From Symbiodinium natans (taxonomy: Eukaryota; Sar; Dinophyceae; Suessiales; Symbiodiniaceae): a stretch of DNA of 64,000 nucleotides. Shown here in pieces: positions 19,302-26,911 of this stretch. The stretch lies in the NCBI GenBank assembly GCA_905221605.1, contig CAJNDS010002160.1:295001-359000 (forward strand), given 5' to 3'. Under the pieces are notes generated by a model. It was given only the letters and a program-made list of their open reading frames with translations, had not been told where the DNA came from and searched no databases. Both the position numbers and the translations under genes were made by a program. Position 1 is the first letter of the stretch, and the number at the start of each line of letters is the position of its first letter.

Positions 19302-19916
19302 CGCTTGTTATTGGTAAATTACCTTCTTTATTATGAACATTGCCTATATCTTGATATGAATGATTTTGAAGAGGATTTAATGTTGATTTGTTTAATGTTA
19401 TACTACCTTTATCAAACATACTAACAACATCTCCGGCTTTCCGTATTCTTAAATTAGTTCCCGTGTCTTCCGGTCTTTGACTTGAAACAAAAGGAGACCC
19501 ATAACTCCTACTTCTAAAAATATTACCATAATCATTATTAATTTGTTGTCCTACCGCTGAACCTAAACTATGGCTAATTATATCAGTAATTCCTGTAAGT
19601 TGTTTACCGTCAACTTCTATAGTTCCGTCTTTAATAAATTTATTAACATCTTTATATCTTTTCGTTGTTGTGTTTGATACAATGGTAATTTTAAATCATC
19701 ATATACATCTCTACCGCTTTTCGTTCCTGCAATGTATAAAATAGAACCATTTTGATAAATGCCTTCTGGGTTTTCATAAGCAAGTCTTAAACCTTGAGTA
19801 TCAGTTAAAAATGTTTCAGTTCCTGCTAACTCTTCCCTAACATCGTTGTGTATTTTATTTCTTGTTTTAGGCGCTTCATATAAAACGCCTTCATTTCTTC
19901 GCTTATGTTTATGCAT
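19276..19916 (-). CDS. class-3-lipase-like alpha/beta hydrolase, frameshifted
   Basis: The first frame (19617-19916) gives an N-terminal helix region, then SILYIAGTKSGRDVYDDLKL, like the IAFRGT..D..DL oxyanion and strand region of class 3 lipases. After a one-base shift at the T-run 19659-19662, the second frame continues ITDIISHSLGSAVGQQI (nucleophile elbow, Ser in HSLGS), AGDVVSMFDKG (candidate acid) and NHSYQDIG (candidate His) to a stop at 19276. The triad order Ser-Asp-His fits. Length is about 213 aa. The sixth elbow residue is Ser rather than Gly. A role in membrane breach during entry or release is likely by analogy with viral phospholipases. It diverges from the penton gene. Confidence 0.72.
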
Positions 19917-19957
19917 TATAAAAAGGTTTATAAATTTATTTTCTCTGTTATCTAATA

Positions 19958-20794
19958 ATGTTGAAGTTTAAAAAAGTATATATTGATAGTAGTTATAAAG
20001 TGAGTGGCACTCCGTCCGATTTTACAATTGATTTACCTGAAACGGTTCAATTAGAAGATAATATGCTATGTCAAATACACGAGGTAAGCATTCCTCATTC
20101 TTGGTATTCAATAAACAGCACTAATAATAACATTTATTGGAGACATCAAGTTATACCCCCAGGTGTAATAGCAGGTATTACTTATCGTAAAGTAACAATT
20201 CCTGAAGGGAACTACACAGCAGTTGATTTAGCACAAACAATACAAATAGCGATTAATTTATTGGTTGATACAGGGGACAGGCCTAATACATATTCTTTAA
20301 GTTACAACACATCAACTAATAAATTTACATTCAGTTCTAATTATGCAACTGTTATTTTTGTTCTTCTTACTGATGGAGAAGTAGCTCCGTTAGCTGGTAG
20401 TTTTAGTGACCCCGTTGACATTAATAATTTAAGTTCAATGAATAGAGTAATCGGTAATACAACGCCGGCAACTGATGCATATACTAATGTGTCACCTTAT
20501 ACAAGTAATTTTGTAGATTTAGTTCCCTTCAAGAGTTTGTATTTACATTGTAATGAAATTAGCAACTACAACCAATTAACAGTAGCGGGTAATTCATCAA
20601 TAGTCAAGAAAGTAAATGTAACAGTTCCCTATCTTGGCGTTATAAACGATTTAGAGTTAAGCAATGTTGATTATATTGATGTATCGGGTAAAATGCTTCG
20701 CCGTTTGAATTTTAGACTTACTAATAATTTAAATCAGGTAGTGAATTTAAATGATGTTGACATCTCATTCACTTTAACCTTTTTTAGAGGTTAA
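19958..20794 (+). CDS. minor capsid (penton) protein, single jelly-roll type (278 aa)
   Basis: The N-terminal strand set FKKVYIDSSYKVSGTPSDF and IHEVSIPHSWYSINSTNN, then YRKVTIPEGNYTAVDLAQT, is the typical start of PLV/Polinton penton proteins. The remainder is beta-rich with NQVVNLNDVDISFTLTFFR at the C-terminus. It would occupy the five-fold vertices. It starts after CTAATAATG, 41 bp from the divergent lipase-like gene, so both share a short promoter region. The frame is intact. Confidence 0.85.
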   Translation: MLKFKKVYIDSSYKVSGTPSDFTIDLPETVQLEDNMLCQIHEVSIPHSWYSINSTNNNIYWRHQVIPPGVIAGITYRKVTIPEGNYTAVDLAQTIQIAINLLVDTGDRPNTYSLSYNTSTNKFTFSSNYATVIFVLLTDGEVAPLAGSFSDPVDINNLSSMNRVIGNTTPATDAYTNVSPYTSNFVDLVPFKSLYLHCNEISNYNQLTVAGNSSIVKKVNVTVPYLGVINDLELSNVDYIDVSGKMLRRLNFRLTNNLNQVVNLNDVDISFTLTFFRG

Positions 20795-20824
20795 AATATA
20801 TAAATAATTTTCTTTATAGAAAAT

Positions 20825-21397
20825 ATGGAAACAATTAATGAAGAGGTTGAGGAGGTTAAAAATGAAGAAGAGACTAAAGAAGTGGTTAAGGAAGTTATTG
20901 AAGAAGCAACTAAAGAAGAAGAAAAGCAAGAATTAGAACTTAAAAGTGAAGAAGTAGAAGAACAACCTAAAGCAAAAGCAAAACCAAAGAAACAAGCGAG
21001 AAGTGTTAAAGTTGTTGAATTAGTATCCTGTCCTGATTGTGATAAAAAGATGTTACCAAAATCATTAAGACACTCACATCCGAGAAATTGTAAAGGTCAA
21101 CCAACAGAAACAAGACCAGTAAACAAACAACAAAATTCATATGGGACTAAATTAAAGGAACAAATGAGAAAAGAAATTGAAGAAGAAATGAAAGCAAAAT
21201 ATGCAAAGCAAGAACAACCAAAGCAAGAAGAAATAAAACAACAACAACAAACAATAAAGCCTGTTAGAATGGAAGATGCACCACCAAGGCAACCAACAGC
21301 AAGAGAACTTTTAGCATCATCGTATGCAGAAATAAGAAGAGCAAAACAACAGGAAAAGATGGAAAAGATAGCAAGGTTTAAAACGAGTATGTTTTAA
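20825..21397 (+). CDS. charged protein with central zinc site (190 aa)
   Basis: The first 50 residues are almost all Glu, Lys and Val, predicted as long helix or disordered. A basic linker leads to SCPDCDKKMLPKSLRHSH with a further Cys (NCKG), giving a CxxC...H/C zinc site near residues 69-89. The C-terminal half is Gln/Lys/Glu coiled coil and ends ARFKTSMF. Placed between the penton and the 106-aa gene in a plus-strand run of virion-type genes. Similar architecture recurs in PLVs, but the function is unknown to me. Confidence 0.72.
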   Translation: METINEEVEEVKNEEETKEVVKEVIEEATKEEEKQELELKSEEVEEQPKAKAKPKKQARSVKVVELVSCPDCDKKMLPKSLRHSHPRNCKGQPTETRPVNKQQNSYGTKLKEQMRKEIEEEMKAKYAKQEQPKQEEIKQQQQTIKPVRMEDAPPRQPTARELLASSYAEIRRAKQQEKMEKIARFKTSMF

Positions 21398-21434
21398 TTA
21401 TTAATAATATTTTTAATCTAATATTATTAATAAT
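21397..21434. terminator. perfect 15-bp stem hairpin at a gene junction
   Basis: ATTATTAATAATATT at 21397-21411 and its reverse complement at 21420-21434, with an 8-nt loop. It starts at the stop of the zinc-site gene and ends at the base before the next ATG, so it is both terminator-like and the AT leader of the next gene. Confidence 0.7.
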
Positions 21435-21755
21435 ATGAGTATGTTTAAGAGTAAAAGTGAAATCAAGAGGGCGCCCCAAGTAGAGCAGTATTATGATTTA
21501 GAAAGTTCAGTAGGTGTTAGTAGTCGCAAAAAGTATTTAGAAGACTTAAAATTAAGAGTTGAAGAAGCAGAAAACAGAGGTAAAAATATTGCTATGAGGA
21601 ATGATTGGGTGCAACATCAAAAGAAAAGTTTATATCAGGGGCAAATAGATGATATAAACAGACAATTAGAGCGTCCAATGATGCCAAAAAGAACAGTAGA
21701 AGAGCTAAAGGAGAAACAAGATGAATTAAAGAAGATTATGGCAAATTTAATATAA
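21435..21755 (+). CDS. hypothetical coiled-coil protein (106 aa)
   Basis: Charged and helical throughout, with heptad-like stretches (YLEDLKLRVEEAENRGK and TVEELKEKQDELKKIM). No Cys, membrane or signal features. It sits in the plus-strand run from penton to integrase, so a structural or scaffolding role is possible. Not recognised. Confidence 0.65.
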   Translation: MSMFKSKSEIKRAPQVEQYYDLESSVGVSSRKKYLEDLKLRVEEAENRGKNIAMRNDWVQHQKKSLYQGQIDDINRQLERPMMPKRTVEELKEKQDELKKIMANLI

Positions 21756-21784
21756 TTATTTAAAATCTAAATTCAAATATAATA

Positions 21785-22861
21785 ATGATAAAAACATTAA
21801 AATCTGAATTAAGATTAAGACCTACTTATGATGAATTGGTTGGTATGATTGAAAGTCAAGGAGATGAAAACAGACCTCCTATTGAAAAAATAATTGACAG
21901 AAGAGCAACATTATTTAGAAACAATCAGTTTGGAAGTCAATTTGATAACATTGATTTTTTAGGATTGAAGAAGCAAGAAGAAGATAAAGTCAAGAATGAT
22001 TTAAGAAGAGCACAATTAATTCACGACAGCGTTAAGAGTGGCATATCAACTGCTATAGCAGAATTAAGAACAAGACCAACACGCGACGCTTCTGCTGAAG
22101 TGTCAAGTGGATATGATACACCAGTAGAAGTTTATGAAGGAATGGAAAAAGAAGACAACGCTTATTCAATGGTTATCAGAGATTTAGATGTTGCATTAAA
22201 AGCATTAGAGGGACTATCAGATAAAAGTAAACATGTAGAAGATGCTAAAAGTGATTTAGACGATGTTCATCATCAGTCATTACCGGCAGGTGTTGAAGTT
22301 CATTCAATGGATGTTCCAGTTCAAAGTAATCAAGGCTATCCCCCGTCATTACCATCACCGCCACAAGCAGAGGATAGTGAAGAAGACGAAGAAATAACCG
22401 CACTAGAACAAAAAGTAGCATACACACAAGGTTTTGACCCCGACCAAGTCTTTAAAGATGATAGCGTTACTTATAGAGGGTTAATGTTTCAGTTATTTGT
22501 TAGAGATTTGTTGACGGATGAAATGGTGGATTTATTGAATAAACTACCAACAGACCAGAGAAAGAAGCAATACCTAGTATCAATAATAGAGGGTCACAAA
22601 GAATTAGATGAATGGAACGCAGATTTTGACAGTGCTAAATTAAGTCGTAAAATAAAGTTATTTAAAAGAGAGAGAAGACGAGTAAAATCCAAAAGGGTAG
22701 AACAATCAGCATCATCAAGTGGAGTAGGTGAATTAGTCCCTTCACAAACAGCATCTCCAACACCTTTAAGAGACATAGCAGTAGCAGGAGCAAAAGCAGG
22801 TGTAGAAACACTAGCAAAAGCGGGAGCAACAGCAATAGCAAAAAGAATTTTACCAGTATAA
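21785..22861 (+). CDS. hypothetical protein with LRLRPTY motif (358 aa)
   Basis: Begins IKTLKSELRLRPTYDELVG; the LRLRPTY-E/D-E motif recurs at the start of the next gene. A middle segment contains RDASAEVSSGYDTP, also echoed in the next gene, then an acidic, Pro/Ser-rich linker. A compact region follows (YRGLMFQLFVRDLLTDEMVD). A basic stretch and an Ala/Gly-rich tail (AVAGAKAGVETLAKAGAT) end the protein. The tail resembles the hydrophobic, glycine-rich ends of membrane-interacting minor virion proteins. The function is unknown. It is likely a virion component by position. Confidence 0.68.
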   Translation: MIKTLKSELRLRPTYDELVGMIESQGDENRPPIEKIIDRRATLFRNNQFGSQFDNIDFLGLKKQEEDKVKNDLRRAQLIHDSVKSGISTAIAELRTRPTRDASAEVSSGYDTPVEVYEGMEKEDNAYSMVIRDLDVALKALEGLSDKSKHVEDAKSDLDDVHHQSLPAGVEVHSMDVPVQSNQGYPPSLPSPPQAEDSEEDEEITALEQKVAYTQGFDPDQVFKDDSVTYRGLMFQLFVRDLLTDEMVDLLNKLPTDQRKKQYLVSIIEGHKELDEWNADFDSAKLSRKIKLFKRERRRVKSKRVEQSASSSGVGELVPSQTASPTPLRDIAVAGAKAGVETLAKAGATAIAKRILPV

Positions 22862-22883
22862 AATGTAAGTATTAATAATATAA

Positions 22884-23747
22884 ATGTTGAGGTTACGCCC
22901 TACTTATGAAGAAATTGCAAGAGAAGCAAGAACAAGAAGATTAAGAATATTACCAGAGAAAGAGAGAAGAACACAACAAGGCTTATTATTAGATGATGTT
23001 AGTTTTGATGATTTTGATTTAGGTAAGTATGATAAGAAGACCATTTTATTTAATGCTAACCCTGATAAAGGAACACAAACGGATGTATTCAATGAAACGC
23101 CAAGCGTATCAGAAAGTGAAAGTATGAAATCATTAGAAGAAGACGCGAGGAACGAGCCTCGCGTGCTACGCGACGCTTCGGCAGAAGCCTCGCGAGGCAT
23201 TCGCGACGTTAAACAGAGACAAAGAGATGAAAGCCTTTCAAGTATACAGAGCAGTAAAAAAGAAGAAGAGACTGAAAGAGAACGTGAACAGCCACAGAAG
23301 AAATCATTCATTTCTAGAGTTTATGATGCTATGTTTGGTGAGGACGAATTTAAAGAAGAAAGAGAAGAAATGAGAAGCAGAAGGCAACAAATAGATACTG
23401 ATGAAGAACAAATTATTGTACAGCCTGAAGCATCTATAAGAAGTCAAGAGAGCGACGATGATTTACCTATGAATGTTAAAAAATCTTATGAGCCTTCATC
23501 ATCAAGTTCTAGAAGAAGTTCAAACAGAAGTGTATTATTACCAGTTGAAGAGGAAGCATTAAGTGAACATATTCATTCATCGCCTCCTGAAACAGTTCAG
23601 AGTTCAGTTCCAAGTGATAGAACTGTGGAATATATTGAAGAAGCAAGTCCTCCTCAAAGTGTCATTAGTTCTCGTAGAAGTCAAGAAACCATAGAATACA
23701 TAAGGAGTAGAAGCAGTAGTAATAGCAGAAGAACATTAAGTAGTTAA
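22884..23747 (+). CDS. hypothetical protein with LRLRPTY motif, Ser/Arg-rich (287 aa)
   Basis: N-terminal MLRLRPTYEEIAREAR matches the motif of the preceding gene. The middle carries RDASAEASRGIRD encoded by an unusually GC-rich palindromic patch (23143-23214). The C-terminal half is rich in Ser, Glu and Arg (for example SSSSRRSSNRSV) and probably disordered and phosphorylatable. The shared motifs suggest duplication and divergence or a common partner-binding tag. Not recognised. Confidence 0.65.
   Translation: MLRLRPTYEEIAREARTRRLRILPEKERRTQQGLLLDDVSFDDFDLGKYDKKTILFNANPDKGTQTDVFNETPSVSESESMKSLEEDARNEPRVLRDASAEASRGIRDVKQRQRDESLSSIQSSKKEEETEREREQPQKKSFISRVYDAMFGEDEFKEEREEMRSRRQQIDTDEEQIIVQPEASIRSQESDDDLPMNVKKSYEPSSSSSRRSSNRSVLLPVEEEALSEHIHSSPPETVQSSVPSDRTVEYIEEASPPQSVISSRRSQETIEYIRSRSSSNSRRTLSS
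23143..23214. repeat. GC-rich palindromic patch inside a coding region
   Basis: ACGCGAGG (23143-23150) pairs with CCTCGCGT (23157-23164). GCCTCGCG (23156-23163) also pairs with CGCGAGGC (23191-23198), and GCTTC/GAAGC forms an inner hairpin. Composition differs sharply from the AT-rich gene around it, yet the frame stays open, like a palindromic insertion carried in frame. Confidence 0.7.
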
Positions 23748-23780
23748 TTATTACTTTATGGGGGGGTGCTAAAACGCCCC

Positions 23781-23790
23781 CTACTTAAAG
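23781..23790 (+). promoter_or_regulatory. CTACTTAAAG promoter-like box
   Basis: Lies 23 bp before the ATG at 23814, after the sequence GCCCC as in the two left-end boxes. It marks the switch from virion-type genes to the right-end gene set. Confidence 0.6.
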
Positions 23791-23813
23791 AATAATTAAC
23801 ATCAAACAGTAAG

Positions 23814-24209
23814 ATGAACTCCTGCTTTGTAACGGAAAAAGGTGAAAAGTTAAATATTGATGATGACCTTTTTGATGTGCTGTGGAACTCGCTAGATGAC
23901 GAAAATAGCGAAGAAATAGCACAAGCCAAGAAGAAGTCACACAATGATAAGAACAACGAAAAATATAAACAAAATGGCTACTTTAAAGATTATTTTAAAA
24001 ATAATAGTCAGTGCTTTGAATGTGAGAAGTGCGGAAGAAAGATAAGTAGCAACACTAATAAATCTAAACATATGAACACGAAGAGATGTAAAGAAATATA
24101 TCAGGAAAGGATTGAAAAGGAAATGATGGATAAGATAGGAAGAAAGATATTGTTATGGAATTGGTATTATTATCTAAAATATAATAATATTAATTATGAG
24201 CAAGAATAA
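23814..24209 (+). CDS. zinc-finger protein upstream of the integrase (131 aa)
   Basis: Central CFECEKCGRKISSNTNKSKH with a further Cys (KRCKEIY) gives a C2HC/C2H2-like finger near residues 70-98. The N-terminus is acidic. The C-terminal segment (ILLWNWYYYLKYNN) is aromatic. The stop overlaps the integrase start by 14 bp, so both are probably expressed from the CTTAAAG box at 23781. It may be a DNA-binding partner of integration; this is inference. Confidence 0.7.
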   Translation: MNSCFVTEKGEKLNIDDDLFDVLWNSLDDENSEEIAQAKKKSHNDKNNEKYKQNGYFKDYFKNNSQCFECEKCGRKISSNTNKSKHMNTKRCKEIYQERIEKEMMDKIGRKILLWNWYYYLKYNNINYEQE

Positions 24210-25125
24210 TAAGTTATCGGAGTTATATTATGATATTGAAAGTGGTTTTGGTAGTGCAAAGAGTTTATATGATGATGCTATAAAAGCGGGATTGGTAGTA
24301 ACACTTAATGAAGTTAAAGAATGGTTGAAAAGTCAATCAGTAAAACAGAGAAGTAATTATAAACAGTATAACAGTTATTCAGCACCTTTTGCCCGTTCTA
24401 TTTATTCCGTTGATTTAATGAATATGATTAGTCTAATGAAAGATACTGACACTTTTAAAGAAAGTTATCCATTATATGGTTTTGTTTGTGTTGATAATTT
24501 TAGTAAAAAATGTCACGTCGTTCCTATGTATAATAAAGACGGTGAGACAGTATTAAACGCTTTAAAGGAATGTTTCAAAGTAATGGGTCATCCCTAGTCA
24601 GTTTATAGTGATGATGAAGGAGCGTTGAATGATAAAACATTACAAAAATATTTGAAAGATGAGGGCATAACACATAATACAACATTGACTCATGCATCAG
24701 TGGCAGAGAGGCAAATACGCACATTAAAGAAAATGATAAGTGATAGATTATTAACACACAAAGGAGCATGGACAAGAATGTTAAAACCTGTTTTGGATAA
24801 ATACAATAAACAAATGGTTCATTCAACAACTGGTTTAGTTCCTAATGACGCTCACCGTGATGAAAATCATATAGAAGTTAAGGCAAATTCAGTAATGAAA
24901 GAAAAATATTTGAGGAATTATCCTAATATTAAAGAAGGTGACACTGTAAAGGTTTTTACAAAAAGTGGTGGTAATTATACCAGCAGAAAAGAAACAAAAA
25001 GCCGTTGGTCGGAAGATAAGTTTGAAGTTAAAGCAATTGAAAGGGATAAGCAACTTAATAAATATTATGTTCTTGAAGGACGACCTAAAAGATACATGCG
25101 TCACGAATTACTGCTAGTTAGTTGA
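24196..25125 (+). pseudogene. int: retroviral-type DDE integrase with in-frame TAG
   Basis: The rve core is split by a TAG at 24597-24599 between GHP and SVYSDDEG. Catalytic residues are visible on both sides: first Asp in SIYSVDLMNM, second in VYSDDEGALN, and Glu in THASVAERQIRTLKK. The C-terminal part (EGDTVKVFTKSGGNY) resembles the SH3-like DNA-binding domain. The frame is the same before and after, so a single C-to-T change in a CAG codon would explain the stop. Length with the stop read through is 309 codons. It would insert the element into host DNA. As sequenced, it would make only the first 133 residues unless the stop is read through. Confidence 0.88.
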
Positions 25126-25126
25126 T

Positions 25127-25136
25127 GCTTAAAGAC
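25127..25136 (+). promoter_or_regulatory. GCTTAAAGAC promoter-like box
   Basis: Begins 2 bp after the integrase stop and 25 bp before the ATG at 25162. Confidence 0.55.
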
Positions 25137-25161
25137 AAGAAAAGAATAGATATATAGGGAT

Positions 25162-25695
25162 ATGAGTAGGTATCAAAATGGAAAAATTTATAGGATAGTT
25201 GATGTAGGATATAACAAATGCTATATAGGTAGTACCTGTGAAGAGTTAAGTCAAAGAATGACGAGACATAGACATCAGTATAATTCACATATGAAGGGTT
25301 TACATGGTAGGACTTGCTCTTTTGAATTGTTTGATGAATATGGAATTGAAAATTGTAAGATTGAACTAATAGAATATTACCCTTGTAATGATAAACATGA
25401 ATTAAGAAGAAGAGAAGGACATTACATTGAAAAGACGGAATGTGTAAATAAGCATATGGCAGGAAGAACACCACAAGAATACAGAGATGGAAGAAAAGAT
25501 ATAAAACGAATAACTGACAAAGAATACCGAGAAAGACATAAAGAAGAACTAAAGCAATATAGAGAAGAAAGACAGGAACACTACAAAGAACTAAAGAAAA
25601 ACTGGAACACCAAAAATAAAGAACATGTAGCAGAATACAACAAACGATGGAATGAACAAAATAGAGAAAAAGTAGCAGAAAAAAACAACTTGTGA
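25162..25695 (+). CDS. GIY-YIG endonuclease, C-terminal finger lost by frameshift (177 aa)
   Basis: GIY-YIG core: GKIYRIVDVG then KCYIGSTCEELSQRMTRH, the Tyr/Arg catalytic pair, with Glu in ELRRREGHYIEK. A long Lys/Glu/Arg-rich helical tail follows. The frame ends at 25695, but after the A7 run 25679-25685 another frame reads TCEICNSTIRKYDLKKHQQ and a Cys, a C2H2-like finger, to a stop at 25780. The first nuclease (14161) has the same domain order, so the finger belonged to this protein. It has its own CTTAAAG box. Confidence 0.85.
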   Translation: MSRYQNGKIYRIVDVGYNKCYIGSTCEELSQRMTRHRHQYNSHMKGLHGRTCSFELFDEYGIENCKIELIEYYPCNDKHELRRREGHYIEKTECVNKHMAGRTPQEYRDGRKDIKRITDKEYRERHKEELKQYREERQEHYKELKKNWNTKNKEHVAEYNKRWNEQNREKVAEKNNL

Positions 25696-25773
25696 GATAT
25701 GCAACTCAACAATTAGAAAGTATGACCTGAAGAAACACCAACAAACCGATAAATGTAAATCATACAATAAATG

Positions 25774-25784
25774 CACTTAAAGAC
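25774..25784 (+). promoter_or_regulatory. CACTTAAAGAC promoter-like box
   Basis: Overlaps the second-frame stop of the nuclease gene and lies 24 bp before the ATG at 25809. Confidence 0.55.
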
Positions 25785-25808
25785 AAATTACCTTAATATA
25801 TTAGTGAT

Positions 25809-26231
25809 ATGGACACTGATAAAGCAAAGAAGATTGTTAAGAAGTTCATCCAAAATAATACTTATCCTGAATATAATGATATAGTTAAAATGTTAACGAA
25901 AAAATTTAATGAATACCGAGAAAGTGATGATAAAGAATTTGCTATTCATTATCTTAATCTTTTCAGTGAGTATGGTCAACCGAATCACGAATTGATGAAA
26001 GAAATATATGAAAATATAATGAATAAAAAAATAATAAGAACAAACGGTGAGAAGATATATAATAGAGGTGGTGCTCTTGTAATGCAATCCAATTATTATA
26101 CAATTATTGAGATATTGAAAGATATGTTTGAAGATAAAGATATGAAACATGATGAACGAATAGAAATATTATATCCCATAAAAGAACAAATTAGCGAATG
26201 TTGGCATGGAGTGGGGGAATGGAGACACTAA
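25809..26231 (+). CDS. hypothetical protein ending GVGEWRH (140 aa)
   Basis: A mostly helical protein with aromatic and charged residues. The middle (NRGGALVMQSNYYTIIEIL) looks conserved, and the C-terminus ends SECWHGVGEWRH. It has no Cys pair, membrane segment or signal. It is followed by a 10-bp-stem hairpin and preceded by a CTTAAAG box, so it is a single-gene unit. No family can be named with confidence. Confidence 0.7.
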   Translation: MDTDKAKKIVKKFIQNNTYPEYNDIVKMLTKKFNEYRESDDKEFAIHYLNLFSEYGQPNHELMKEIYENIMNKKIIRTNGEKIYNRGGALVMQSNYYTIIEILKDMFEDKDMKHDERIEILYPIKEQISECWHGVGEWRH

Positions 26232-26236
26232 CTAAT

Positions 26237-26264
26237 ATATTATAAAAATTAAACTTTATAATAT
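26237..26264. terminator. AT hairpin after the 140-aa gene
   Basis: ATATTATAAA at 26237-26246 and its reverse complement at 26255-26264, 5 bp beyond the stop codon. Confidence 0.65.
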
Positions 26265-26272
26265 ACTAGTAT

Positions 26273-26284
26273 CTACTTAAAGAC
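26273..26284 (+). promoter_or_regulatory. CTACTTAAAGAC promoter-like box
   Basis: An exact match to the box at 7929-7940, 25 bp before the ATG at 26310. Confidence 0.65.
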
Positions 26285-26309
26285 AGACCGCCCTAGAATA
26301 GTAGGAACT

Positions 26310-26911
26310 ATGACCATCCTAGATTATAGCAAGTGCGAAGGGTGTAAGAAACTTAAAATACAAAATCAATAACTTTAAATAAAATATTACCTGAAGTTTT
26401 AGTTGATAAAATCGTTTCATATAATTGTTGTTATTATTGTGGAATGATGAGGAAGAAAGAACAAGAAAATAAAACTAATGAGCACTTAAGTAAGATTGAA
26501 AAACAAATACAATACTTTAGAAGAACGAGATTATCTGCGTTTAATGAATATGGTAGAAGCAAGAATAGAGAAATGAAAGCACTAATAAACATAATTGAAA
26601 TAAGCAACAATCCTTTTAAGAATGTTTTAAAATCATATTTGAGAAACTGTTATTGTATGATGAGTTTTTGCTTTTGTAGAATTATTGAAAATCTTTATGA
26701 TAAGGAATGGTTAAAGCATTATCTTTCAATGTATTCAAATATACCAACAATGAAATATAGTTTTTATAATAGGAGATATGATGATAAATGGTTATGTAAA
26801 TTAATTGTTTATGAATATTTAAATAACTTAATATTTCTTGATAAGAAGTATATTGATAATGATGAATTGAAAAATTATTTGAATGATTTATTTGATGATT
26901 ATAATAATTAA
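26310..26911 (+). CDS. zinc-binding protein, frameshifted; paralogue of the left-end gene
   Basis: The promoter-proximal ATG at 26310 opens a 20-codon frame (MTILDYSKCEGCKKLK) that stops at 26372. Coding continues in another frame with NKILPEVLVDKIV and CCYYCGMMRKKE, then the long frame from 26444 to 26911. A one-base indel between 26355 and 26372 explains this. The layout CxxC, LPE, CxxC and charged helix matches the gene at 7958. The C-terminal part (DKWLCKLIVYEYLN to FDDYNN) is duplicated as a fragment at 7472-7682. Function unknown. Rightmost gene, reading outward into the terminal repeat. Confidence 0.75.
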
